The position numbers and the translations under genes are program-made. The notes under the pieces were generated by a model that searched no databases, had not been told where the DNA came from, and saw nothing but the letters and a program-made list of their open reading frames with translations. Source: Eonycteris spelaea (taxonomy: Eukaryota > Chordata > Mammalia > Chiroptera > Pteropodidae). Taken from it: 64,000 nucleotides of DNA. This document shows positions 22,380 through 34,924 of this stretch, in pieces. Position 1 is the stretch's first letter, and every line of letters starts with the position of its first letter. The stretch is taken from contig PUFA01000057.1 of the NCBI GenBank assembly GCA_003508835.1, positions 8,754,501 through 8,818,500 on the forward strand, given 5' to 3'.

Positions 22380-22745
22380 ATTGGAGGAAACAAATATTTT
22401 TGTACAATTTTGGCGGGAGTCCAAATTCACATGGCCACTTTAGAGGACATCTAGACAGTAATTATTAAAACCGAAAAGGCATAGACTTTTTATCACCCAA
22501 CAAGTATACTTTTACATATCAATCATAGAGAAACTCATTCAAATATGCACAATGATATCCATTGCTATTCATCATATTAGCAAAAAAATTGGAAACGACC
22601 TGATGTCCATCAGTAGAGAAATACATAGATGAAAATGACATATTTATATGATGAAATAACTATATAACAGTTAAAAAGGAATGAACTAGAACCCTACATA
22701 TCAACCTGGATAGATCTAAAGTAAATATTTGAAAGAAAAAGCAAC
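22380..22745 (+). repeat. Old L1 ORF2 fragment, sense (left arm)
   Basis: 'aaaattggaaacgacctgat', 'gtccatcagtagagaaatac' and 'taacagttaaaaaggaatga' follow the sense L1 ORF2 end. Confidence 0.75.
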
Positions 22746-22945
22746 CAGCAACCACTGAGACATTTTCTCTTCCTATAGTTTTGTCTTTCCAGAATGCTGT
22801 ATGAATGAAATCATGCAGTATGTAGTATTTTGAATCTGGCTTCTTTCACTTTGTTTATTGCATTCGAGATTCATTCACATTGTTGTAAATATCAGTAATT
22901 CTTTTTAATTGTTCAAACATTTTGCCTCATTTTTTTATTGGCTGT
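22746..22945 (-). repeat. L1 fragment, antisense, inside a sense L1
   Basis: 'gaatgaaatcatgcagtatg', 'tggcttctttcactttgttt' and 'attcattcacattgttgtaa' are antisense L1 ORF2-end sequence. Sense L1 lies on both sides. Confidence 0.7.
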
Positions 22946-22949
22946 TATG

Positions 22950-23150
22950 TATGTAACACTGTTTTTAAGAAATAAAATAAAAATTTTGAAACATAGAAAT
23001 CAAACTCACAACAATAATGAGCTCTGGGAGGATGGAGGGAGCTGGGGTTGGCGAAGGGGGTGATTAAAGATTTAACTTTATTTGTAATGTCATTACCATT
23101 TTCTTTAATAGTGGATTTCTGTCTTACATGTGTAATTTAAAATTTTATTT
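22950..23150 (+). repeat. Old L1 3' UTR, sense (right arm)
   Basis: 'aacaataatgagctctggga', 'ggagctggggttggcgaagg' and 'catgtgtaatttaaaatttt' match the 3' end of old L1 elements in sense. Confidence 0.55.
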
Positions 23151-23288
23151 ACAAAGGCAGTAGGTAATGAAAATTGCATTAGTTATATAAGAGACTATCC
23201 CTATTCTTAAACAATATACAACAAAACATTTAGGAGTAAGAGGCTATGATATACACCTCTTACCTTCAGACAGTTTAGGAAAGAATGA

Positions 23289-23331
23289 TAGAGAGAAAGA
23301 GGAAGAGTGAAAATGAGAGAGAAAGAGAAAC

Positions 23332-23394
<63 letters not shown>
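23289..23394 (+). repeat. (GA)n microsatellite
   Basis: Interrupted GA/GAAA repeats lead into a pure GA run of about 50 bases (about 23341-23392). Confidence 0.97.
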
Positions 23395-23396
<2 letters not shown>

Positions 23397-23399
23397 GTG

Positions 23400-24150
23400 T
23401 AGAAAATCCTGATATCTAAAGAGGAAAGAAAAGAACCTTCTAATTGATTAAAAGCTTGAGGTTAATGGAGGGTCTTTAGATGCAGGGTGCTAATTGAGAA
23501 AAACAGAGTTGAGAAAGGGTGGATGATGGAGGTCAGATGTGCAATAAGGGAGCCTAACCTGAAAATTCAGAAGAATAAAGGCAAAAGCTGGCATCTTGGA
23601 GCTCCCCATACCATCCCTATACCATCTGTCATCTGTCATTCTACCCTGCCATTTTCCCCTTGCCTCGTAATGGTTGGTAAAGAGCAAACCCAATGTAGCA
23701 CAGAAATAAGGGCGGGTACCACATCCACACTGGTGCAGGATTTCAACTCTGAACAAAGAGGAATTTACTGTTTAATGTCGCCTCACTTAATTTCTCATCC
23801 CACCTCTAAGCTCTTCTAGATATTCCTACCTGAGTGCCAGGTGTTACCTTAGATTCAGTCTGTATGATATTCAGCTTCCTTCCCAAGCTAATCTTTCTTC
23901 ACCATGTCCTTCTTTCTATCAATGGCTCCAAATTTTACAAAACCCAGAAGAGTCACTTCTAGTCTATCATTTCTCCTTTTCTTCTTAATTGAAATTTTCA
24001 TTAAAGTCCACCCCTTCTGCCTTTGAAGTTTCCTGAGTCGTCTCTTCTTCATTTCAGCCTTCATCAACCTAGATGAGGGAGTCATTACTGTTTAACTGAG
24101 CTTTTTTCCTCTCTGCTCTCTTTCTGTCTATTGCTTTCTGCACACTGCTG
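23400..24150. other. Unclassified sequence
   Basis: No gene recognised. The right half is pyrimidine-rich on the plus strand and may be the diverged 5' extension of the L2 that follows. Confidence 0.35.
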
Positions 24151-24154
24151 TCAA

Positions 24155-24710
24155 TAATTTCAACCCCTCCCTTCCCTAGAGCCCACAATAGCTTCCCATT
24201 GTCCATCTCATTAATTCACCACTTAATCATCTTAAGTTTAAGTTCCCATATCCAAGAACTCACTGCCCTATAGATTTTTTTCTTCATATTGGCTCATATC
24301 CATTTGTTTCTCATCATTTTCATTATAGTCCTCTATATCCTAATACTCATTATTCATGAGCCCAGTAACCACTGGCTTCCTTAATTTTAGTTTCTACTCT
24401 ACCCTACATTCCAGCACAACACTAATCTTGTTTAAGCATCACTTCACCGGGTCACACCTGATCAAGAATGCACAGTGGCTTACCACTTCTTATCACGTCA
24501 AGTCTTAACTGCTTTGTCTGACTGTCATCATCTGGCTCTATACCTCAATTTTCCTACCCACTCCCACCTTTTTCCTCTTCCAAGCCAAGTTTCCTCCTCC
24601 TTCTGTATTCTGTAAGCATCCTATGCTTAGTCTTAATTGTACAGCTTTGCTCAGACTCTTCATCCTCTGTTCTATCAAAACCTGTTTAACTGTGGGATCT
24701 TTCATGGCTA
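24155..24710 (+). repeat. L2 LINE, sense, diverged
   Basis: 'aatgcacagtggcttaccac', 'tcaagtcttaactgctttgt' and 'catctggctctatacctcaa' match the sense L2 region just downstream of its ORF. Frames are broken throughout. Confidence 0.7.
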
Positions 24711-24724
24711 TCCATCCATGCCAA

Positions 24725-25140
24725 TTCTATGCTCTATCAATGTTAGAACCAGAGTATTGGAGCAACAAATCAGATTCTACATGGGCAGGCTGAAACTAGG
24801 GGCCCATGAAACCCCACAGAGGCAATTGGGCATCAGGGCCCTAAACATAGGTCTGAGAGAGACTCCATTACATTAAGGATAGTTCTGTGGGGTTGGAGTT
24901 CAGGAGAGTCAAACCTAGGAAGTTACTCCATGGTAGAAGACTTTTGATCCCTGGAAAGATGCAGGCATCTTGAGTTTAGAAGGCACTCAGAAGTCATAGG
25001 TTTAATTCATACAAGGGGAAAAGAGATGGGAAGAAGATGAAGACAGGGGATTGGTAGCAGAGCTGATAACAATGGCTTTGGCAGGCTGACAAACACAAAA
25101 GTCTTACATTTACCATGCATGTCTTGTACACTTGCTTGAG
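24725..25140. other. Unclassified sequence
   Basis: Nothing recognised. Confidence 0.35.
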
Positions 25141-25144
25141 TTCT

Positions 25145-25572
25145 GTAGTAGGGAGTCTGCAACAATGGCCTCCATAAATTCCTTCCCTCACCTTTATGTA
25201 AATGTCACTCTGCCATTGTAAGGTGGTGTTTATTTCTCCTCCCTTGCATTTGCGCTGGCCTTGTGAGTGCTTTGGTCAATAGGTTATGATGGAAAATGAT
25301 GTTCTAGGACTTCTGAGCCTGAGCCTTGGAACACAGTCACCATGCTATGAGGTTTCAAAACCACATAGAGGAGAACCAAGACACCCAATCTCTATGGCCT
25401 CACCTCAGGTCCCAGCCAACAGCCAGCATCAACCACTAGCCATGTGAGTTCTTCATTGTGTAATTCCAGTTCACTCAAGTCAAAACCCACAGAATTAAAA
25501 AGGTAATAAAACGATTATTGTTTCTAAGGTACTAAGTTTTAAAGTGGCTTATTTTTAGATAATATACAAATG
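25145..25572 (+). repeat. MaLR-type LTR, sense
   Basis: 'agccaacagccagcatcaac', 'cactagccatgtgagttctt', then 'tactaagttttaaagtggct' give the order typical of this LTR class, ending near a poly(A)-signal-like 'aataaaacg'. Confidence 0.7.
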
Positions 25573-25574
25573 AA

Positions 25575-27020
25575 GGAGACTCTGAATAAATTTCTTGGCT
25601 TCTAATAAGAACTTATTTTATATATCGTTCATAACGTTTAATAGGCTGAGAATCTGAAAGGCAATGTGCTTGTCATGCTCAATTCCTCAAAAACTTGGGT
25701 TAGAATTTAAAATTCTCCTTTTTGCTAGGTGTAGCATAGATAATCTCATCTCTCAATTGGTTATATATACCATTTAATGTTTTATTTTAAATTATATTTA
25801 ATGGCTTTCTAATTATTTTATCAGCATATCTCATGTACTACAAAAACAAGCTGATATTTATATCTTTTCCCCTCTCACATTGTTTATTACAAAGTAAACA
25901 TGCAATACATATTGCTAAATTGAAAGTTCATTTCCAAATATTCCTTCATGCATATGGGATTATCTTTTATGTCTGGCTTGAGTGACCAAGAGACATCTGC
26001 CTTAATTCAGCTTTATGTGTAGTAGGTTAATCATTTAAACCTTCCTTAAAAGACAAAACACAAAACCACAAACATACATTCAAAATATTAAAAATTTGTC
26101 AAGATGAATTTGAAAGAAAACAAAATAATTTTTATTCAGAATGGCCAGTGACATAGAAGTCAAAATTTGATTCATAAAAGAATCTTGACTTATTTCTAAT
26201 GCTAGCTTACATAAAAATAAAAGCTTCAAACAATAAATGTAATGTTTTCAGTGTTATATTGGTTTCTTTTGTTCATGTGCCTAATGGTGGGGTTCAAGTT
26301 CGAAATGAGGCTACATGCAACATATATGAGGTCATCAAAATTTCACATATATGTCTGAGGCCATTTAAATTCCTGCAACAGCCTTTTCCAGAAACAACAA
26401 ATAATTAGAAGGTTATTATATTTCTAGTATAGAAGTATTCAAATTTTTGGTTCATGGGAGAGTGATATGGTGGGTATCTGAGCAGGATAAAGTGCAATGA
26501 TCAACTTAATCTAAACGTACTGTGACCATTTATGAGATAAGGGATAAGCAGGTTCTGCAACAATAAAAATCAGAATACTATTGAAATTATGAATTATAAT
26601 TAGAGATGGCTGATCCTGTTTGGTCAAAGAACTAGCTCAAATAGTTGCCAATTTTTTAAACAAAACCTAATGCTGGAGATCGTCTCTTCTCACCATAAGG
26701 ATTAAGGTATTGCTCCTGATAGTCCTAAACTGTTAGAAAATGAAAACCAATATCTCTAGTTCCTCAGCACTCAAGGAAATATCAGATTAAAGAAAAATGG
26801 GGATTTGTGGGATATTAAGGGCACTCATACAGGCTTTAGTACAGCCTAGAAAAAGCAACTAGAGTACAAAGACCCATATTCCTGGGATTCTGCAGTCAGA
26901 GAATGTCATTGATGGAATTAGGGTCACATACAGCATAAGAGAGATTAGAGAAGGCAGGAAGCAGCTTGTGAAGGTCATGAGTATGCTATGCGTCAAGAGG
27001 GCCCATAGCAGGCTTCTGGA
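25575..27020. other. AT-rich unclassified sequence
   Basis: About 1.4 kb with no gene and no confidently named repeat. The last 150 bases could be very old antisense L2 ('ggcaggaagcagcttgtgaa'). Confidence 0.4.
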
Positions 27021-27024
27021 AATC

Positions 27025-27188
27025 AGTGTTGTGATCTTGAGTAGGTAAGCCACTAATCCAGTGAGCCTATTTTTACTTTTGTAAAAGTAGAAAATGATAA
27101 TGATATCTGTCCTGCTTACCTCATAGGACATTATAAAGGTCAACTGAGATAGTATATGATAAAATGTGTTGGAAACAAAGTATGAAAC
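27025..27188 (+). repeat. MIR SINE
   Basis: 'gttgtgatcttgagtaggta', 'acttttgtaaaagtagaaaa', 'tgcttacctcataggacatt' follow the sense MIR core and 3' part. Confidence 0.8.
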
Positions 27189-27189
27189 A

Positions 27190-27615
27190 CTATAAAAAAT
27201 AAGATTTCAGGTATGATACCAATGTGGAGATGCATAAATAAGAGAAATATTGAACCAGCATGTAAATCAAAGGATTGGATGAATAGATAAATGAATAAAT
27301 GTATGATTGACGTCATGACAAGTATATAATAATGTGAGTCATGGAAACTTATATATGATTGCAAGATAAATTTGACTTGTAAATTATATCTCTGTAATAA
27401 TTGGAAAAGCTTTATTGGGAAATTGGAATTTGAGAGCCTGAAGAAAGAAAAGAAGGAAGGAAGGGAGGATGAATGGATGAAAGCAAGGAAGAGAGGCACA
27501 TCAAATTTACTGAAATGTAGGAGACATTCCAAGTGCTGTATTAAAAAATGAGGGCTAGACACTAGGAAGAATCACAGGACAGGCTGAGCAGAAGGCAGCA
27601 CAACATTGTGCCAAT
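27190..27615. other. Purine-rich unclassified sequence
   Basis: A 140-codon minus-strand frame (27140-27562) is rich in F, L, I, H and S because the minus strand is T-rich. It overlaps the MIR and shows no domain. Confidence 0.45.
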
Positions 27616-27619
27616 TGAG

Positions 27620-27828
27620 ATCAACCAGATGTTTTTCATACTTCATCTCATTTAAGCCTCACAAATCACCCCATGAGGAGGGTATTATGATTCCCATTTT
27701 ATGAAGAAGGACAAATCTGAGTCTCAGAGAGCCTTATCTGGCTCAAGGCTACATATTTGTAGATGTAAGTACTAACAACACAGGTCTGTTGAGGCTGCAA
27801 CTTGCGTTCTTTCTCCCATGCCTTGGGT
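27620..27828 (-). repeat. MIR SINE, antisense
   Basis: 'catctcatttaagcctcaca', 'ttcccattttatgaagaagg', 'tctggctcaaggctacatat' follow antisense MIR. Confidence 0.85.
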
Positions 27829-27829
27829 C

Positions 27830-28780
27830 AGTATTTGTAAAGTAATGAGAGGTCCTAAAAGTCGCAGTGGTGGTGAAGCTGGAATGATTGACCATGGTGG
27901 GAGAAATATAGTCTGAGCAAAGGGTAGAGAAAATTCTTCTTTCCCTATAGCCTTATTTTGATTTTGAGTAAACTAATTTTCTTCCAAATATTCTAATCTC
28001 CTGAATCATAGAACTTGTCCAGATTTTTTATTTTTCTCTCTCTGTAGCAGAGAAAGAGAAGATAATTCGCTTCAGGCTAACCTGCCCTTTTTAAATACAG
28101 AAGGAACAACTTCTTAGCCCTGCCCTTCTTCCCCACCCAAAGGACTGCCTCTGGAAATAAACACATTACCAATGCCAGAATTGCCGCACGACTAGAATTA
28201 CAGGACAATCAACAATAGGAAATGATATTGCAAATACAATTGAGAGCATAATACACATGAGAGCCTTGTCAAATTCCTCTTACAAAACTTCCTCTTACAA
28301 ACATCCTCTCATAACTGGTGTGAACCATTGGCCAAAATATTTCATCAGGGCTGAAATAGAGAGCCCCCTGGTCCTCATTATAATTAATTGGCTGTATTAG
28401 AAATTTTAAACAATAGGGTTGGTGATGTAATTCTAGCACAGACTTCCTTTGATGAAATCTTCTATGGACTGCAGGAAATACCTCAGTGGAAAGGATCCAT
28501 GTACCAGTAACACAAGACAGCCCAAAATTACCATTTTGTTTCTACACTCGCACACCAACACTTTTGCTGCATTTCTATTCTAAAGAGAACTCAATTAGGA
28601 ACTGGTTTTCAACCAAAAATAATCATGAATCTTTCAAAAAGCACATAATATAATTTTACTCAGGACTTCAAGCTTTCAAGACACAAGGGACCTCTCCTTG
28701 AGATTTCTGGTGTTTAGAGTTCTTCACAACCATCGACATTGAATGCTCTTTCTTTTCCTCCTTTCTTTCTGACCAGAAGC
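27830..28780. other. Unclassified sequence
   Basis: Nearly 1 kb with no gene or named repeat. Confidence 0.4.
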
Positions 28781-28784
28781 TAGG

Positions 28785-28915
28785 CTGTGAAGGATGTTCT
28801 CACTCTCACAGGAGTTGGACAGCCTAGGTTTGAATCCTTGCTTTGCCACTCCCTGGCTACTTCATCACTTCCTAGTATAGACCAACTTCCTTAACCACTT
28901 TTAGCTTTCTCCTGG
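28785..28915 (+). repeat. MIR SINE 5' part
   Basis: 'ggagttggacagcctaggtt' followed by 'tgaatccttgctttgccact' is the sense MIR tRNA-related/core junction. Confidence 0.85.
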
Positions 28916-28919
28916 CAAC

Positions 28920-29435
28920 ACTATTACCCTGGTTGAGTTCAATGCCCCACTTACTTTGTCTTTGCACCCAGGACACTGAGTGTGGATGGACAATAGCATA
29001 ACTACACTAACTAGGCTTCCATTAAATTCGTGATTATGAACTTCAGGTGGGCCCCTAAGGCTGTTCGGTAAGCCCATGTATTGCCCCAGCTCATTTTTTC
29101 CAACTAAGAAAGTAGAAAAATGAAGGCATGCAGACAAGAACTTACTTGTTTTCCCACCACCATGTTTACCTACTTCCCTGAATCTGTGCCCATAGACTCT
29201 GCTTTCCTTTATGTAACTAAATAAATGAATAAACTGCTCATGTTCCAGCTATTGTCACTCCCTCCACCTGAGTCACAGAATCATAGACTCCAGACCCCCT
29301 TATCTCTTGTGGAAGTGGCTCCACCAATTCTGTTCCTTCCCTTCTTCATCATCCACTTCCCCCACTGTACTGGCTTGTTCCCATTGATAAACATATTATT
29401 ACATCTCCCATATCAACTAAAGTCTCTCTTCTGAC
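28920..29435. other. Unclassified, partly L2-like sequence
   Basis: No gene. From about 29200 the plus strand becomes pyrimidine-rich and may be a diverged part of the L2 that follows. Confidence 0.35.
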
Positions 29436-29439
29436 CCAC

Positions 29440-29713
29440 TTTCCTCTCTAGCTATTGCCTCATTTCCTAAATTTTCTTTGTAGCAAAACTCATTGAAAGA
29501 GTTGTCATTATTGGCTGCTTTCAACTCAACTTAATTTCCATTTTTTCATAAACTCACTCCATTTCAGCTCTGCCCCTTATCAGTGCCTTTTACATTATTA
29601 ATACAGTGGTCAGTTCTTAGACATCATCTTATTTTACCTACACCAGCCTTTGACACAAGTGGGAACTTGCTTCTCTTTGAAACTCTATTCACTTGGTGTT
29701 CCTTTTACTAGGA
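29440..29713 (+). pseudogene. L2 LINE ORF2 remnant (reverse transcriptase part), left segment
   Basis: 'gcaaaactcattgaaagagt', 'ttagacatcatcttatttta', 'cagcctttgacacaagtggg' and 'aactctattcacttggtgtt' follow the L2 reverse-transcriptase gene in sense. The frame is broken. A MaLR-type LTR interrupts it at about 29714-30230 and it resumes to the right. Confidence 0.8.
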
Positions 29714-30230
29714 CACCATAATGAATTATCTCAAAACTGAATAACTTAAAACAATGAACATATTTATTGTGCTCATAAATCTGCCATCTGGACAAGGCTT
29801 GGTGGAGACAAGTCATTTCTACTTCATTCCATGTTAGCTAGAACAGCTCGAAGCCCAAAGGCTGGAATCATCTGAGGTTCATTCACTCACATGCTTGGTG
29901 CCTGGACTGGAAAAACTTAGGGGCTGGAACACATAGGCTCTCCAAGCATTTCTCTGTGTCTCTATCTCTGTCTCTTTGTCTGTGGTCTCCCCAACATCAG
30001 CATCAAAATAGATTTCTTACATTCTCATGCCTTGCAGGGCACATGTCCTGAGAGAGAAGGCCAGACAAAAACTGTACCATCATGCCTTCTACCATCTAAC
30101 CTTAGAAATAGTACAGTTTCACTTTTGTTGTAGTCACAGACCCCGCCTCTTTATTGGGCAGTGTTAATACCACCTTGTAAGGGAGACAGTGCTGAGGCCA
30201 CCTTCAGAAAATATAATCCACCACATTTGG
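29714..30230 (-). repeat. MaLR-type LTR-like repeat, antisense, inserted in L2
   Basis: It opens with 'tctcaaaactgaataactta' and 'aacatatttattgtgctcat', the antisense form of the LTR 3' end. Later it has 'ggctggaatcatctgaggtt' and 'tcactcacatgcttggtgcc'. L2 coding sequence continues in register on both sides, so it inserted after the L2. Confidence 0.65.
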
Positions 30231-30234
30231 CTTC

Positions 30235-30780
30235 TAGAGTAAACATTCTCCTGTGTTTTTTTCTTGTCTCAATGGCAGTTCCTTCTTACCCTGCTTTACT
30301 GATTCTTCTTTACCTTTTTCACTCCTTAAGTTGGAGTCCCCAGAACTCTGTCTTGGAACTCTTTTTTAATTTTCTTCTCTTTCTTGGTGATCTCAAAGAG
30401 TCTCATGGCTTTACATATCACCTATATTCTAATGACTCAAATTTATATGTCCAGGTTGTAACTCTCTCATGAACTGCCCACTCAAGACCTCTTCTTGGAT
30501 GTCTAAAAGGCGTCTCAAACTTACGTATCAAAAACAAAGTGCCCAAACTTCCCACCCAAATGTACTCTACTCTTAGCTTTCCTCTTGCATTTGATGGCAA
30601 CTGCATCCTGTCAGTTGATCATGCTCAAATGCAATCTTTGACTTCTCTTCTTGTGTCACACTGTCCACCAATTCATTACAAACACCATTGACTTTGCCTT
30701 CAAAACACATCCAGGATCTGGCTATGTTTTACATCTCACTTCTACTGTCCTAGTCTATTTATATTACCTCTGACAATTAC
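30235..30780 (+). pseudogene. L2 LINE ORF2 remnant, right segment with degenerate RT active site
   Basis: Within the frame open from 30161 to 30472 the translation reads GDLKESHGFTYHLYSNDSNLY. The YxDD catalytic box of L2-type reverse transcriptase appears as YSND, so the first catalytic aspartate is lost. Downstream, 'tcttggatgtctaaaaggcg' and 'gatggcaactgcatcctgtc' continue the L2 ORF in other frames. The copy is inactive. Confidence 0.85.
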
Positions 30781-30784
30781 TAAC

Positions 30785-32340
30785 TTTCTTTGGCTTGATG
30801 CTAGCATTCTCTCTTTGTTGCTGTTGTGCATTCCATCGTTATTTTAACAGCCAAGTTGAGAAAAACTTGGAAAACATGACTGTATAGTGTATATATTTCA
30901 GAACAGGTCCAATTACCTTGACTTGTGTCTTGTTTCCAGTCTCTAAGCTGCCCCTGATGGTTTGTAGCAAGGTGAAAAACAGCATACCTCAACTCTTGTC
31001 TTGAGGCCAGCATAGCAAGAAGCTAGACCAGAATGGAGGTCAGAAGTTATACCCTGTGTGAGCAGAACTGAGATATTTTATTGCAGAAATTTTTACCCAA
31101 GTTCTGAGCATGAACCCATTTGGGAATCTGGTAGAAGTCACAGATACCCTCCACCCAAAAAGCATGTACAACATAGAAGAAGAATTTGAGAAAATCTATA
31201 GTGGAACCTTACAATCTATTCCTGAATTCCTATGTCCAAAACCCAGTTCCATAAAGACCAAGAACCATGGATCAAATGTTGGGTCAATCATCTCTATGCT
31301 TTGACATCACTGTTACCTTATTATCATGGCCAAGGGTGGAAATGGGGGGAAAGAACTGTCCCCTGAATTATTGAGAACCCACTCTTCAGAAAAATAGTTT
31401 GCAACAGTAATTAAAAACCCAACTAATTAGTTCTAATTCTTGAATTGAGAAAAAGTATTGTGGTGAGAAGAATGGCCTTGTTTTTGTGTCCTACTTTTAG
31501 ACACACTACATCTACTATAATCTCAGAGACTTAACAAGTACTAGATTGGTTGATTGTTTTTAAATGCATTTACAAAAGTAGAAGTTGAATTATTAACACC
31601 GACACTTACCTAATTATTTCTATTCTTCCAGGGAGAGTTACAAAAGTAAGAATTTTCTTTGATGTAAGAAATTATATAAATAAGATTATTGAGTAAGGTG
31701 TCCTGAGCTTAATAAAGCTCAAATTGATAGGCAACCACCTAGATTAAAACATACTGTGAATTCAGGATGACTCTTTTGAGACAATGTGTAACTGTGGTAC
31801 TCCAAAAGAGTATGAAGCATTTTTCACTATTACACTTGGTCTTACACACATGGAGTGAAAAATAAGCAAGAGATCTAGTTTATTTCTTTATTGTACATAT
31901 TTTAAATGCATAAGGAATAAGGATTTGCCTTTTATTTCAACTAGTTATGTTGCTTTGTCATAACAATGCTTCATAATAGCACTGGACTAGTAAGACCTTA
32001 ATAGAAAAGATTTGTGTTTTTGCCCCTAACCTTCCAGAGGTCAATTAGGCAGGTAGTTTATGGTTCCAACATTTTTGCACCAAAAGCCATTTCGAAGTTA
32101 TAGACAATTTAACATTCAATTGTATACATTTTGGCACTAACATTAAGGTGACAGACCAAAAGTGCTGAATGTGTAAAAGAGAGTGTAGGGGAGTTAGAAG
32201 TGGTGAATTCTTACAAGAGTAAAAGAGAGTGGAGAAAAGTCAGTAATGATGAGCAGACTTCAGCTCCTGAGTTCCCTCAGATCTCAAAAATGAAGCAGCA
32301 TTTGTGAAACCCAAGTTGAAGATGATTAGGGTTTTGGGAC
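30785..32340. other. Unclassified sequence
   Basis: About 1.5 kb with no named repeat and no frame above 70 codons. It is one of the longer repeat-poor stretches in the window. Confidence 0.4.
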
Positions 32341-32344
32341 AAGT

Positions 32345-32640
32345 CTTAGTTCGGGTTCTACAGAAGCAAACCTTTAGTTGAAGATTTATGTGAAAATGAT
32401 TGACAAAGGAAGTACTGGGCTTTCATAGTCTCACACCCAACAGTTACTGGAGAAGAGTAACTTCCCAGCACTGAAGGTTGTCTGAGCATTTGGGCGAAAT
32501 GGTTCCAGTAACTAAGAACATGCCTCCGAAGAAGAGTTGTAGGTCAGGATGCTGGAAGGAAACATACACCGAGGTTTGAGTGTTGGTAGAGAGTGGTGAG
32601 GATTGCACATAAACACAGTAAAGGCAAGGGAGGAAATCTA
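32345..32640 (-). repeat. LTR-like recurrent family, antisense
   Basis: 'gttcgggttctacagaagca' followed by 'gaagatttatgtgaaaatga' and 'acaaaggaagtactgggctt' parallels copies at 15310 and 21640. The right-hand limit is unclear. Confidence 0.45.
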
Positions 32641-32644
32641 GGCA

Positions 32645-33665
32645 GAGTGCCAACAGTGTCTGCTAGAGGTCACTTCAACCTCTGGGAGCCTAACCTTGTG
32701 GCTTAGAAAGATGGGGACTTGTCCAATCTGTGTGGTGGAATTCATCCAGAAATCCCCGTGAGCAAGAATTTTTATAATCCCTATGGACGGAATAAGCTGC
32801 TTAGCTGTAGACTCTGTGATATGATTTTTATCAGTCACTTCCTTGTTTTCTTGTATGTCTGAGTTTTATCTAGTGCCAGGTCTTCAGGGCAGAAGTTAAA
32901 AAAATAAACTGGAAACAGTAATTGTGCATGTACTTGAAAATAAACATAAAACTATCCAGCATGCTCCGTGCATACAAGTTTATTAAGAAATGTTCTTGGT
33001 TCACTGATAATTTAGGGGCTTGATACTTCTTTCCTTTCGAACAGATTGCTGCAAAAGAAAAGACAATAATTATAGCTTCAAGACTAATTTAATAACTTGT
33101 CAACATATTTTTTCATCCAACAATCAGCCGAACAGAACAAAATTAAATAGATTTAATTTTAGAAACATAGCTGATGTTTTGTAGAAAATGTGTAAAAATC
33201 TTTGAAAACATATCAAAAAAATGTTAATCAACCTGTTCTTCACAAGATAATATCTGAGCAAATACATACAAGCAAATATCACAGGATAATTATTTGAAAT
33301 TAGATATGGAAATTACAGACAACAAGGTAATTAAAATATGAGATATCATAGAAGATTCTATATGATCCAAATCATTGATATGAAGTATCAAACAGTAAGA
33401 TTACTAGATAGGAAAATACATAAGGTTTAGTAAAGATTATGCCTCTTCATTATTGTTTATTCTCATATAAAATGAATTACTTTATTAATCCCTTAAATTA
33501 TTTGTTTCATAAATACAGGTCAAACTATTTGTAGATTATCTTTCTTTGTTTTCATAGTCCCTAAAATATTACAGAATAATTCTAATAGATGATAGATTCT
33601 AATAATAGATGGATTATTCACAAAACAGTAGTCTTAAACTAGCACTGTGTGCCTGGTGCTTTTGC
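32645..33665. other. Unclassified AT-rich sequence
   Basis: No gene or named repeat recognised. Confidence 0.4.
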
Positions 33666-33669
33666 TCAA

Positions 33670-33990
33670 TTAAATCTTTTTAACTTTATTTATTTTTAGT
33701 TGTAACATATACAATAAAGGGCAAAAATAGTAAGTCTACAGCTTGATAAATTTTACATATGTCTATACCCATGAAACCACCAAAATACAGAATTTTTCAA
33801 GCACCCAGAAGACTGTCTCATGTACTCTCCTATAACTCCCAGAAGTAGTCACTATTCTGACTTCTATCAGCATAGATCAGTTTTGTCTGTTTTTGAACTT
33901 CGTACATAGAATTCTACAGTATACAGCCTTTTGTATTTGACTCCTTTTGCCTGTCATTATGTCTGCAAAATCCATCCGTTATGTCTCTCA
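33670..33990 (-). repeat. L1 3'-region fragment, antisense
   Basis: 'ctacagcttgataaatttta', 'acatatgtctatacccatga', 'gtagtcactattctgacttc', 'agatcagttttgtctgtttt' match antisense L1 3' UTR and ORF2-end sequence. Confidence 0.75.
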
Positions 33991-33994
33991 CTTC

Positions 33995-34920
33995 CTTAAC
34001 TATACAATTTCCTCTGAAAGTACTCTAAAGACCTTGATAATTCAGGCATATCTTTTATATTAGACAAAATCAGAGATGAAATTAAGCTAAAATTCTATGT
34101 CTTGATTTACTTACTGTAAAAATTCCACCCTCTCATCTTGTCAAAGGAAACATAATGTTTTGCAATACCATAATAATTGTGAATAATTCTATTTGTAATT
34201 TCAGTAGTGTTCTCTATTCATTGGTTATTAAATCAGATTGGATTTCCACTTCTAAACTAAAATATAGATAAAAAGCTACATGGCTAAATAAAATTTTCAT
34301 CATATAAATTCATTGACTTGCTTGAGGCTGTAAATGCCAATTTAACTTCAGCCTCATTTAACAAACAAATTCCATGGGTTGGGGTCTGAACAGCTATTTC
34401 TCTTACAGCAACAACTCTGATGTAGTTGATAAAAAGATAAGATAGTCACCTTAGATGGTTGAAAGGTATACAACTGTTCTAAAGCAGAGAAAGACCTAAG
34501 GTCCTCTTGAAATTCTTTAAAAATGAAAGTGACCTCGAGAACTGAGGCAAAGAGCTGCTTGCACAGATAAGAGAAACAAGAGCAGCAAGTAAGGTTACCC
34601 AAGGTCAACTGCAATCTGTAGAGGAGTTGGCTGGTACACTTGGCCCTCTGGGTTTCCCTTTGGCCCTCTATCTGTTAGACAACACTTCCTGGTATTGAAT
34701 TTCTCTAGATGGCATGACTTGTAACAAAAATACTCCAATAGGCTGCAGAAATCAAGCCTATCACTGAAGCTCAAAGACCAATATCTGCAAATAAAGCATC
34801 AAAATAAATCACTAAACCACTAATATGCTCTTATCATGCAGAATAGGTAATAAGTAAGAAAGAAAGAAGTAGGTAATAAATGGTAGAACCCCCAACTCAA
34901 GTTAGCTTAAGCAAATCATC
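33995..34920. other. Unclassified sequence
   Basis: About 900 bases with no named repeat. 34300-34620 is an island of mixed composition with an 86-codon minus-strand frame and no recognised domain. Confidence 0.4.
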
Positions 34921-34924
34921 AGTA

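Noticed and set aside
23289..23394. Possible regulatory GAGA element
   Set aside because: A plain GA microsatellite with no flanking promoter features.
27140..27562. 140-codon hydrophobic frame on the minus strand
   Set aside because: Composition-driven (T-rich strand), overlaps a MIR, and shows no domain or splice support.
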